Assembly: GCA_017394885.1 (NCBI GenBank)
Contig: JAFPWO010000022.1
Location: 79,410-143,409, forward strand
Source of the DNA: Lachnospiraceae bacterium
Lineage (GTDB): Bacteria; Bacillota; Clostridia; Lachnospirales; Lachnospiraceae
Reading direction: 5' to 3'
DNA: 64,000 nt
How positions within the stretch are numbered: the stretch's first letter is position 1; every line of letters begins with the position of its first letter. The notes under the pieces were generated by a model. That model was not told where the DNA came from, made no database searches, and saw only the letters and a program-made list of their open reading frames with translations. The position numbers and the translations under genes are program-made. This document shows positions 50,687-58,214 of this stretch, piece by piece.

Positions 50687-51554
50687 AATTCGGAATCCGT
50701 TCGAGGGAGAAACGTAAAAAGCTCTCGGCAGCAGGTGAGCGAACCACTTTTCTCGGTGCTGCGATTCCAATTTCCACTTCATACCGCGGCTGCGTCTCAA
50801 GTTCCACAATGTCCTTCAGATCAAGCCCGTGCGCCAAGATCGAATTGCACAGGCTGACTCCCAGCCCTGCCGCAACCATGGCTCGCGTTGCCTGTATATC
50901 TACTGAAAGAAACTGTCCGCGTGGAGAGAGTCCGTTTTCACGGAAGGCACGCTCGTTGTCTGTTTCCTGTCCGGGATATGTGTCAATATATGGCTCTGAT
51001 TCAAAGTCTACAAGCGGATAGAAACCATCCTTCGCGCGGGGATGGTTCTTTGGCACCCACGCCACAAGAGGATCACAGCGCAGAGGAAAGAAATCATAAT
51101 CTCCCTCGCGCCGACTCACAATGCAGAAATCTACCTCATGTTCGGTGAGAGCACAATAGAAATCACTGCTGCTTCCCTGGAGGAAGCGGATCTCAACACC
51201 GGGATGCAGCGACGAAAAACTTGCAATTGTTTTTGCCAACCAGTCATAGTAGGTGCTGTAAACGCTTCCTACGCGGATCACGCCAGTTTCCAAACCGCGT
51301 ACCGCGGATGTGCGCTCTTCATAGAGTCCTCCGAGACGGGCAAGTTCCTTAACCGTGGGCAGAATCCTCTTACAGTCTTCCGTTGGGACGACACCGCTTT
51401 TGCTCCGCACAAGCAAAGGAAACCCGCTCTCCGTTTCCATCGCAGCCATCATCCGGCTTACGCCGGAAACAGTATAGCCCAGCTTTTCCGCTGCGGCTGT
51501 AATGCTTCCGCTTTCGATCACGCAGAGCAGTGCAGTACATTTCTCAGTATCCAT
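50685..51554 (-). CDS. LysR-family transcriptional regulator
   Basis: A 289-residue LysR-type regulator. The winged helix-turn-helix is in residues 1-60 (ALLCVIESGSITAAAEKLGYTVSGVSRMMAAMETESG), and the rest is a substrate-binding-like effector domain (GVIRVGSVYSTYYDWL). The start at 51554 gives the normal N-terminus; its ribosome site is weak. It is divergent from an EamA-type transporter 113 bases away, the usual arrangement for a LysR activator of its neighbour. Base composition differs from the catabolic operon, suggesting separate acquisition of the pair. Confidence 0.87.
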   Translation of the reverse strand: MDTEKCTALLCVIESGSITAAAEKLGYTVSGVSRMMAAMETESGFPLLVRSKSGVVPTEDCKRILPTVKELARLGGLYEERTSAVRGLETGVIRVGSVYSTYYDWLAKTIASFSSLHPGVEIRFLQGSSSDFYCALTEHEVDFCIVSRREGDYDFFPLRCDPLVAWVPKNHPRAKDGFYPLVDFESEPYIDTYPGQETDNERAFRENGLSPRGQFLSVDIQATRAMVAAGLGVSLCNSILAHGLDLKDIVELETQPRYEVEIGIAAPRKVVRSPAAESFLRFSLERIPN

Positions 51555-51667
51555 CGTCAGAGCACTTCCTTGATATATTGGCAAAGATATGTTGAAACAA
51601 TCTCGCTTTACGCAAGGATAACATGAGAGCATACTCTGTGTCAAGAAAGCATTATGAAGGAATTGAC

Positions 51668-52588
51668 ATGAAGACTAAGAACCTCTCCCGCAACCGTGCG
51701 GAACTGCTCCTTGCCGGCGTAATCATCGCGCGGGCAACCAGCTACCTGTTTTCCAAGCTCATATTAAAAGGTATGGGTGTGTTCAACCTGTTGGGAGTCC
51801 GCTTCATTTTGGGGTTTGTTCTGCTCTCGGCTCTGTTTCTCCCACGTCTGAAAAACCTGAACAGAAAAACGTTTATGGCTGGTATAATCATGGGCGGGAT
51901 GTTTTTCCTCGTGATGACAGGTGAGCTGAACGGCCTGAAACGTACAGCGTCCGGAACTGCTTCGTTCCTTGTAAACACGGCGATCGTGCTTGTGCCGTTG
52001 CTTAAGGCTGTCTGGACGAGACGCTTTCCCAAGGCGAAGACTGTCTTGTCCGTACTCCTCTGCTTTGCAGGTGTGGCTTTTCTGACACTGGCTGGCGGTG
52101 TACACTTCGGTGCCGGGGAGCGCTGGTGCCTGATAGCCGCACTCCTTTACGCCTGCACGATCCTGATCACCGACCGCTTGAGTCACAGCGGGATCGACAC
52201 ACTGGCAGCGGGGATCGTACAGGTGGGTACGATCGGTGTGTTCAGTCTTGCGGCAAGCTTTCTGTTTGAAACGCCCAGACTGCCGAGCGGGACGCTGGAA
52301 TGGATCGGCATTGTCATGCTGGCTGTTGTCTGCACCGGCTTTGGCTTCACACTCCAACCTGTGGCCCAGAGTGGAACCTCTGCCGAGCGGGCCGGGATGT
52401 TTTGTGCGCTGAACCCGATGGTGGCATCGACACTCGGAGTGCTTTTCCTTGGAGAATCCTTTACCGTTCAGAGCATTATTGGCGGAATGTTTATTCTGGC
52501 TGGAATCCTCCTTGCGGATCTGCCGGAGCGGAACGTAGGGAAAAAGCATCTCCTGCAAAGGAAAGATGTGGTCCGCTGTGCAGAATAG
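51668..52588 (+). CDS. EamA/DMT-family transporter
   Basis: A 306-residue drug/metabolite-transporter-superfamily protein with ten predicted helices in two EamA repeats. NLLGVRFILGFVLLSALFLP lies in repeat 1, and PMVASTLGVLFLGESFTVQSIIGG near the end of repeat 2 is the typical EamA motif. Such proteins export amino acids, metabolites or drugs. The start at 51668 follows AAGG at about eight bases. The divergent LysR gene probably controls it. Confidence 0.85.
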   Translation: MKTKNLSRNRAELLLAGVIIARATSYLFSKLILKGMGVFNLLGVRFILGFVLLSALFLPRLKNLNRKTFMAGIIMGGMFFLVMTGELNGLKRTASGTASFLVNTAIVLVPLLKAVWTRRFPKAKTVLSVLLCFAGVAFLTLAGGVHFGAGERWCLIAALLYACTILITDRLSHSGIDTLAAGIVQVGTIGVFSLAASFLFETPRLPSGTLEWIGIVMLAVVCTGFGFTLQPVAQSGTSAERAGMFCALNPMVASTLGVLFLGESFTVQSIIGGMFILAGILLADLPERNVGKKHLLQRKDVVRCAE

Positions 52589-52614
52589 AACCGTTACTAT
52601 TGCATCCGGGTGTG

Positions 52615-53091
52615 CTATACTTTACCCAGTTCAGCCGCGTAAATGGATGTCAGCATCATGACCATTTCGATCTCGTCTTCCTCCCCGATCCCGCTGGCGC
52701 GAAAGCCCTTGCTTTCATACATTTTACTTGCCGTAAGGTTGTTTTTATTGCAGGTCAGTGCCACTCTGCCGGAATTCCCGAATGGCTTCGTCCTGATAAA
52801 ATCGATCACACGGTCCAGGGCCTCGCTGCCGAAGCCTTTTCCCTGCATCGATTCGTCAATCATCATATGCCAGATATCATACTCGGGGATATCATAGTCG
52901 TAGATCACCATGACGTATCCGATCATCCTGTCATCCGCATAGATCCCGAACGGCTGGCACTGATCCCGGTAAACATAGGCCTGCGCCAGGCTGCGTATTG
53001 GGTGAGACACGAAACGCTCCTGCCCCGGTTCCAGCCTGAGGTGAAAGGCATCAAGAAAGTTATCTTCTGTTATATTCCTAAGTTCCACCAT
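52615..53091 (-). CDS. GNAT-family N-acetyltransferase
   Basis: A 158-residue GNAT enzyme. The acetyl-CoA-binding motif A is DIWHMMIDESMQGKGFGSEAL (Q/R-x-x-G-x-G/A) and motif B follows in VALTCNKNNLTASKMYESKGF. The order and length resemble spermidine or polyamine acetyltransferases such as BltD and PaiA, but the substrate cannot be assigned. It is convergent with the transporter gene and has no close partner. Confidence 0.85.
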   Translation of the reverse strand: MVELRNITEDNFLDAFHLRLEPGQERFVSHPIRSLAQAYVYRDQCQPFGIYADDRMIGYVMVIYDYDIPEYDIWHMMIDESMQGKGFGSEALDRVIDFIRTKPFGNSGRVALTCNKNNLTASKMYESKGFRASGIGEEDEIEMVMMLTSIYAAELGKV

Positions 53092-53282
53092 TTTTCCAGA
53101 TCCATCTCCCGTACATCTAAATGATGACTGCCCGCTTTCTAAACATAGTGACCGTCCGGTTACTTGTCAAGTGCTTCCTGGCGTTTTAATACTCCTTTAT
53201 AGCGCCATCCGGCGGCAGAAAGATTCCATTCAGAGCGGATCTGTGTTATACTAAATAGGAATGAAGCAAACGGAGGACGAAT

Positions 53283-53963
53283 ATGTCACAGTTAACGGCC
53301 TTATCTGCCGATGCCGCCCGGCTGGCGGCGGAGCATTTTACGGTAAATGAAAACACACCGAATCAGTTCCGGCAGCTTCAGTATCCGAAGCTCCTGCCGG
53401 TCATGCGCTTTACGATCCACCGCTATGCGCTGCAGGGCTTCGGGAGCCTCATGACCATGGATACCGTCGGCATGGGCGGCCTGATGAAGCTTTCCACCCT
53501 GGTCTTTACCCCGGGCGAGGGCGGCTGCATCCCCTTCCTGCTGGTCGATACGATGGAGATGAAGAAGAAAGCCCTGGCTTATGCGGAATTCTATGACTGC
53601 ACGGAAAAAGGCTGCGTAAGCGCAGCGTTGGACGCCTTAAAAGATCGCTACACCGCCCTGCCGGATTATGAAGAAAAACCGGAGTGGTATGTTCCGCGCC
53701 GCACGCCGTATTCCCTGATCAAGGGCGGGGAAGTGATCGATCCGTCTGCCCTTTCGCTTATGATCACGGACGCGTTACTGACCTATCTCGCTGAAGCTGC
53801 AAAAGCGGAAAAGGATCCCGCCAATCTGGCCGGACTTTGTACTTTCCGCAACGAACTCTGCGACAAGGGGAACCCGGCTTCCGAGGCGCTGAATAAACTG
53901 TTCGGGAAAGATGGCGCCAAAAACTTCTTCAAAGAGATGATCATGCCCATCCCTGCGCCTTGA
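53283..53963 (+). CDS. Uncharacterised 226-residue cytoplasmic protein
   Basis: No family recognised. The protein has no signal peptide or membrane helix. Notable stretches are YPKLLPVMRFTIHRYALQGFGS, TPGEGGCIPFLLVDTMEMKKKALAYAEFYDC and RRTPYSLIKGG; four Cys are scattered. A TATACT -10 box at 53247-53252 with TGTG before it and a GGAGG ribosome site support a real gene, transcribed alone. The pattern of a compact alpha/beta fold with a conserved-looking LLVDTMEMKKKA strand-helix could suit a ligand-binding enzyme, but no function is claimed. Confidence 0.65.
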   Translation: MSQLTALSADAARLAAEHFTVNENTPNQFRQLQYPKLLPVMRFTIHRYALQGFGSLMTMDTVGMGGLMKLSTLVFTPGEGGCIPFLLVDTMEMKKKALAYAEFYDCTEKGCVSAALDALKDRYTALPDYEEKPEWYVPRRTPYSLIKGGEVIDPSALSLMITDALLTYLAEAAKAEKDPANLAGLCTFRNELCDKGNPASEALNKLFGKDGAKNFFKEMIMPIPAP

Positions 53964-53988
53964 CAGCGGTTTTCTCCCTGTTTATACT
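53960..53988 (+). promoter_or_regulatory. Sigma-A-type promoter for the 54038-56075 genes
   Basis: TTGACA (53960-53965) and TATACT (53983-53988) are 17 bases apart. The -35 box overlaps the stop codon of the gene before. Confidence 0.75.
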
Positions 53989-54037
53989 GGCTCTATCACA
54001 TGTTTAACTGCCTCCGGCAGTCGGAAAGGGAGGTCAT

Positions 54038-54661
54038 ATGCCGAATCCGAACCAAGCCCAGCTGACCGATAAAGTTCTTCCCTGCACAGACCGCGTTTAC
54101 CGCTGGATCTACGAGCTTCCCATGCTGAAAAGCTTCTTCCTGCTGCTTGAGGTTTGGCGCTGTCTGCTGATCGGCGCGCTTTTCCCTTTTCTTCTGGTCA
54201 TGATCTTCAGTTCCGACAGTTTTGTCGAAAGGCTGAAGACAGCCGGCGGTATACTCGGAATCGTACTGGGAATCTTTTTTGTCCTGTCTTTTCCGGCTTA
54301 CTGGATCGTGACCAAAGCCAATAACGGCAAATATACCGTCCTCTTTGAGATGGATGATGAATGGATCTCCCACACCCAGATCAAGACGGATAAGGCCCGC
54401 GCGCTCGAAGTGCTGACCATGTTCGCCGGGGCCGCATCCGGTAATGCCACGATGGCCGGCATCGGCTTGCTCAACGCCTCCGGCGGCAGTCTCTCCTGCC
54501 GCTACGACCGGGTGCGTACCATCAAAGCAAAAAGACGCAAAAATCTGATCCGGGTCAATACACGGCTGATCCGGAATCAGGTCTATGTGAGCGACGGTGA
54601 TTTTGATTTTGTTCTTCAGTTCCTGAAAGAGCATTGTCCGAACGCCCGCTTCTCCGGATAG
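54038..54661 (+). CDS. Uncharacterised membrane protein with two helices
   Basis: A 207-residue protein with two adjacent transmembrane helices (LIGALFPFLLVMIF and GILGIVLGIFFVLSFPAYWIV, about residues 43-92) and a soluble C-terminal domain of beta character (KYTVLFEMDDEWISHTQI, LSCRYDRVRTIKAKRRKNLIRV). It is not recognised; the layout resembles bacterial PH-like membrane proteins. It starts after GGGAGG and ends one base before the HAD gene, so the two are co-translated. Confidence 0.6.
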   Translation: MPNPNQAQLTDKVLPCTDRVYRWIYELPMLKSFFLLLEVWRCLLIGALFPFLLVMIFSSDSFVERLKTAGGILGIVLGIFFVLSFPAYWIVTKANNGKYTVLFEMDDEWISHTQIKTDKARALEVLTMFAGAASGNATMAGIGLLNASGGSLSCRYDRVRTIKAKRRKNLIRVNTRLIRNQVYVSDGDFDFVLQFLKEHCPNARFSG

Positions 54662-54662
54662 A

Positions 54663-55361
54663 ATGAGACCGATTGTTTTTCTGGACATCGATAATACGCT
54701 TCTCGATTTTGACGCCTGCTGCCGCGAGACCATCTCCCGCGGCTTTCGGCGTTTTGGCCTGGGCGAATATGACGCCGCGCGCGAGCAGCTGTTTCATCAG
54801 GTCAACAACGCGCTCTGGCAGGCGCTGGAATGCGGAGAGCTCAGTTTTGAGGAACTGAAAGCGGTCCGGTTTTTCCGCGTCTTCGAAGCCATGCACATCG
54901 TTTCCGACGGGCCGGCGTTCGAAAGCTTTTTCCGGGAGTCGCTGCATGAAGTCTGTATCCCCGAACCCGGCGCGTTTGAGCTGCTCTCCTTCCTGAAAGG
55001 AAGAGGATATTATCTCTGTACGGCCAGCAACGGCCCGTACGACCAGCAGCGCCATCGTCTGGATCTGGCCGGGATGCTGCCGTATTTTGATCAGCTTTTT
55101 ATTTCGGAAGATATCGGCGCTTCCAAACCGTCTCCCGTATTCTTCGAAACCGCTTTTGCCCGCCTTCCGGAGGCTCTTCGGACTTCGTTTTCCCCTTCGG
55201 ACTGCACGATCATCGGAGATTCCCTGACCTCGGATATCCTGGGCGGCCTTCAGGCCGGCCTGCACACCATCTGGTACCGGCGGCGTGGCGCGGCAGAGCG
55301 GGAAGATATCATACCCGAGAGAACGGTCCTGTCTCTGCAGGAAATCGAGAACATCCTGTAA
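54663..55361 (+). CDS. HAD-superfamily hydrolase, YjjG/YfnB-like nucleotidase
   Basis: A 232-residue subclass I HAD phosphatase. Motif I is complete (FLDIDNTLLDF, both Asp present), motif II is TASNG, motif III K is in IGASKPSPVFF, and motif IV is IIGDSLTSD. GASKP and GDSLTSDI resemble YjjG-type pyrimidine nucleotidases. Unlike the five HAD proteins of the catabolic region it has the full catalytic set, so it serves as a useful internal comparison. It follows the membrane protein gene by one base. Confidence 0.85.
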   Translation: MRPIVFLDIDNTLLDFDACCRETISRGFRRFGLGEYDAAREQLFHQVNNALWQALECGELSFEELKAVRFFRVFEAMHIVSDGPAFESFFRESLHEVCIPEPGAFELLSFLKGRGYYLCTASNGPYDQQRHRLDLAGMLPYFDQLFISEDIGASKPSPVFFETAFARLPEALRTSFSPSDCTIIGDSLTSDILGGLQAGLHTIWYRRRGAAEREDIIPERTVLSLQEIENIL

Positions 55362-55400
55362 ATATACCCCTCCCCTTTCTCCCCGCAGAAGGATTGTGAT

Positions 55401-56075
55401 ATGGATATCATAGCCAGAATAGAAAACGATTATACGGACAGCTTCGGGATCCCGCGACAGAGCGGGCTGTGTGAAGCTGTCCTTTCGCGTATCGTTCCCG
55501 AACCCGGCTTTTCCATGCGCGAAGCCTTCCGCGGCATCGAGGAATACTCACATCTCTGGCTGATCTGGGGCTTTTCAAAAAATGAAAACGCCGGCTGGCA
55601 TCCGACCGTCCGGCCCCCGCGCCTCGGCGGCAATGCCCGGGTCGGCGTCTTTGCGACCCGTTCCCCCTTCCGGCCCAACGGACTGGGGCTCTCCTGTGTG
55701 CGGCTCGTCGAAGCCGCCGTCGACGCGCCGGACGGGCCGTACCTGATCGTGGCCGGCGCGGATCTGATGAACGGTACCCCGATCTATGATATCAAGCCTT
55801 ATCTTCCTTACGCGGACGCGTTTCCGGAGGCCCGGGTCAATGAAGCGCTCGCCAGAAACCGGCTGGCGGTTCAGTTCCCCGGCGAAGCAGAAGCTCTTCT
55901 GCCCGATGAGAAGCGGGCCGTGCTCACCGAGCTGCTCTCGCTTGATCCCCGCCCGGCCTATCAGGACGACCCGGCGCGGATCTACGGCTTCCGCTTCGGA
56001 GGATTCCATATCCGTTTCCGCGTGGAAGACGGCATCCTGACGGTGCTCGAGATCACAGAAGAAAATAATACTTGA
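55401..56075 (+). CDS. trmO: tRNA (adenine37-N6)-methyltransferase TrmO (TsaA)
   Basis: A 224-residue TrmO-family protein that uses S-adenosylmethionine to methylate N6-threonylcarbamoyladenosine at tRNA position 37. The SAM-site motif RSPFRPNGLGLS, the preceding PPRLGGNARVGVFAT and the PIYDIKPYLPYAD segment are family hallmarks, and the C-terminal ~80 residues form the small accessory domain. The start follows AGAAGG. The stop overlaps the -35 box of the next promoter. Confidence 0.9.
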   Translation: MDIIARIENDYTDSFGIPRQSGLCEAVLSRIVPEPGFSMREAFRGIEEYSHLWLIWGFSKNENAGWHPTVRPPRLGGNARVGVFATRSPFRPNGLGLSCVRLVEAAVDAPDGPYLIVAGADLMNGTPIYDIKPYLPYADAFPEARVNEALARNRLAVQFPGEAEALLPDEKRAVLTELLSLDPRPAYQDDPARIYGFRFGGFHIRFRVEDGILTVLEITEENNT

Positions 56076-56100
56076 CAGACTGACGCCCGTGTGTTAGTTT
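56072..56100 (+). promoter_or_regulatory. Promoter of the leader and ABC exporter operon
   Basis: TTGACA (56072-56077) is perfect; the -10 region about 17 bases on (TTAGTT/TAGTTT, 56094-56100) is weak. Transcription would start just before the 12-codon leader frame. Confidence 0.5.
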
Positions 56101-56142
56101 TAACGGGATTGATGATAAAAATACAGGAAAGGAGGCAAATCA

Positions 56143-56181
56143 ATGATCATCAAAGTTCGCGTGGAGGGTACTCTCCGGTAA
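56143..56181 (+). CDS. Twelve-codon leader peptide upstream of the ABC exporters
   Basis: An ATG seven bases after a strong AGGAAAGGAGG site opens the frame MIIKVRVEGTLR, ending in TAA at 56179. It lies in a 306-base leader between the promoter at 56072 and the exporter gene at 56382, upstream of an intrinsic terminator (56295-56326). The layout is that of ribosome-mediated attenuation: a ribosome stalled by an antibiotic on the leader frame would change RNA folding and allow read-through. The bmrCD exporter genes of Bacillus subtilis are controlled in this way by bmrB. No sequence homology to bmrB is claimed. Confidence 0.55.
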   Translation: MIIKVRVEGTLR

Positions 56182-56294
56182 ATTGAATAAGGGCAGATCC
56201 TGCTGCATCCTGGCGGAGCCTTCTCAGCGATGTTTCCGACAGGCGGCCGGTCTGTATTTCGAAACCTTATACGGCCTCTGGAACCTTTTATGTT

Positions 56295-56326
56295 ACGGCA
56301 CGCCTTTAGGGTGGTGCTGTTTTTTT
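56295..56326 (+). terminator. Intrinsic terminator (putative attenuator) before the ABC exporter genes
   Basis: ACGGCAC (56295-56301) pairs with GTGCTGT (56314-56320), with an inner CC/GG pair around TTTA, and a run of seven T follows (56320-56326). It lies inside the exporter leader, 56 bases before the first exporter ATG, where a normal terminator would make no sense unless it is conditional. Confidence 0.65.
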
Positions 56327-56381
56327 GTGCGGAAAGAATTCGCAGGGCGGATTCTGCCGGCACGGATCCCGGTAAAAAACC

Positions 56382-58214
56382 ATGAACAAAAATAAGAACA
56401 CAAAAAAGAATATGAAACTGCTGGGACGGTTTCTGAAAGGGAGCAGGTTTCTCTTTCTGATGACCGTGCTGGCAGCCGGCGTCATGGCGCTGGCGGATAT
56501 GATCAATCCGCAGATTATCCGGATCACCATCGACAACTGCCTGGGCGGCAAAGAATATACCGGCTCGGCTTTTGCCCGGCAGCTCGCGGAGCATTTCGGC
56601 GGCTTTGCCTATCTGGGACAGCATTTATGGATCATGGCCGCCGCGATCCTGGTCGTTTCGGCCTTCAAAGTCCTCTGCCAGTACCTTTTCCGCGTCTGCA
56701 ACACCAAAGCCGCGGAGACGCTGGTCAAGACCATGCGCGACAGCCTTTTCTCCCACATTGAGCGGCTGCCGTTCGCCTGGCACGGCCAGAACCGCACCGG
56801 GGATATCATCCAGCGCTGCACGTCCGACATCGATACGATGAAGAACTTCGTGTCCGAACAGCTGACGCAGATCTTCCGCATCGTGATCCTGCTCGTGCTC
56901 TCGCTCTTCTTTATGCTGAGCATGAACCCGCTGCTGACGCTGATCGCGTTTATCCCGGTCCCGTTTATCATCGGGTACTCGCTCCGCTTCCACAAAAAGA
57001 TCGGGGAAGGCTTTCTGGACGCCGATGAGAATGAAGGGAAGCTCTCTGCCATGGCACAGGAAAACCTGACCGGGGTCCGCGTGGTGCGCGCTTTCGGCCG
57101 GGAGCGCTATGAGCTGGACCGCTTTTCGGAACAAAATGAATACTATACCTCCCTGTGGGTCCGCCTCGGCAGGATCATGAGCCGCTTCTGGAGCACCAGC
57201 GACATCCTCTCCGGGCTGCAGCTGATGCTTGTCATCGTCTTCGGCTGTGTTTTCTGCGTCCGCGGCAAAATGACCAGCGGAGCGTATATCGCGTTTCTTT
57301 CCTATACTTCCATGATGATCTGGCCGATCCGCATGCTCGGCCGCATGATCTCGGAGATGAGCAAGGCCGGCGTATCGATCGAACGCATTGCCTTTATCAT
57401 GGAGGCGGAAGAAGAAAAAGACGAGCCGGATGCTTCCGAAGCCGATATGCACGGCGATATCCGTTTTGAACATGTGAGCTTCGCCTTCGAGGGCAGCAGC
57501 GAGGTCCTGCACGATATCGACTTTACGATGCCGCGCGGAACCACGCTCGGGATCCTGGGCGGCACGGGCAGCGGAAAATCCACGGTGATTGCCCTGCTGG
57601 ACAAGCTCTACCCGCTGCCGGAAGGGTGCGGCCGCATCACGATCGGCGGGACGGATCTGTCCCGGATCAAAACTGCCCATCTGCGGAAAAACATCGGTAT
57701 GGTGCTGCAGGAGCCGTATCTCTTCTCACGCAGCCTTAAGGATAATCTCGCGATCACGAATCCGGCGCTCACGCTGGAAGAGATCCGCGAGGCTGCCCGG
57801 GCCGCGTGCCTGGACGATACCGTCATGGAATTCACGAAAGGCTACGATACCTTCGTCGGCGAGCGCGGCGTAACGCTGTCCGGCGGGCAGAAGCAGCGGG
57901 CCGCAATCGCGCGTACGATCGCTCAGAACGCCCCGATCATGATCTTCGACGACTCGCTCTCCGCGGTCGATACCGAGACCGATGCGAAGATCCGCAAGGC
58001 GCTGGAAGCCCGCTTCGGCAGCGCCAGCATTATCCTGATCTCTCACCGGATCACTACGCTTTCCAAGGCGGATCAGATCCTCGTTCTGGAAAAGGGCCGC
58101 ATTGCCGAGCGCGGGACCCATGACGAATTAAAAGCCGCAGGCGGACTCTATCAGCGGATCTATGAGATCCAGTCCGGACAGCAGGCGGAAAAGGAGGCGG
58201 CTTATGGAGCCTAA
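56382..58214 (+). CDS. ABC exporter half, degenerate-site subunit of heterodimer 1 (BmrC/TmrA-like)
   Basis: A 610-residue half-transporter: six transmembrane helices (about 1-310) and a nucleotide-binding domain. Walker A is GGTGSGKST, the signature TLSGGQKQR is normal, but Walker B ends IFDDS, with Asp in place of the catalytic Glu. Heterodimeric exporters such as BmrCD and TmrAB have one such subunit. The ATG at 56382 has a weak ribosome site; an in-frame ATG at 56412 is an alternative. It overlaps its partner gene by 11 bases. The pair probably exports drugs or lipophilic compounds. Confidence 0.88.
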   Translation: MNKNKNTKKNMKLLGRFLKGSRFLFLMTVLAAGVMALADMINPQIIRITIDNCLGGKEYTGSAFARQLAEHFGGFAYLGQHLWIMAAAILVVSAFKVLCQYLFRVCNTKAAETLVKTMRDSLFSHIERLPFAWHGQNRTGDIIQRCTSDIDTMKNFVSEQLTQIFRIVILLVLSLFFMLSMNPLLTLIAFIPVPFIIGYSLRFHKKIGEGFLDADENEGKLSAMAQENLTGVRVVRAFGRERYELDRFSEQNEYYTSLWVRLGRIMSRFWSTSDILSGLQLMLVIVFGCVFCVRGKMTSGAYIAFLSYTSMMIWPIRMLGRMISEMSKAGVSIERIAFIMEAEEEKDEPDASEADMHGDIRFEHVSFAFEGSSEVLHDIDFTMPRGTTLGILGGTGSGKSTVIALLDKLYPLPEGCGRITIGGTDLSRIKTAHLRKNIGMVLQEPYLFSRSLKDNLAITNPALTLEEIREAARAACLDDTVMEFTKGYDTFVGERGVTLSGGQKQRAAIARTIAQNAPIMIFDDSLSAVDTETDAKIRKALEARFGSASIILISHRITTLSKADQILVLEKGRIAERGTHDELKAAGGLYQRIYEIQSGQQAEKEAAYGA

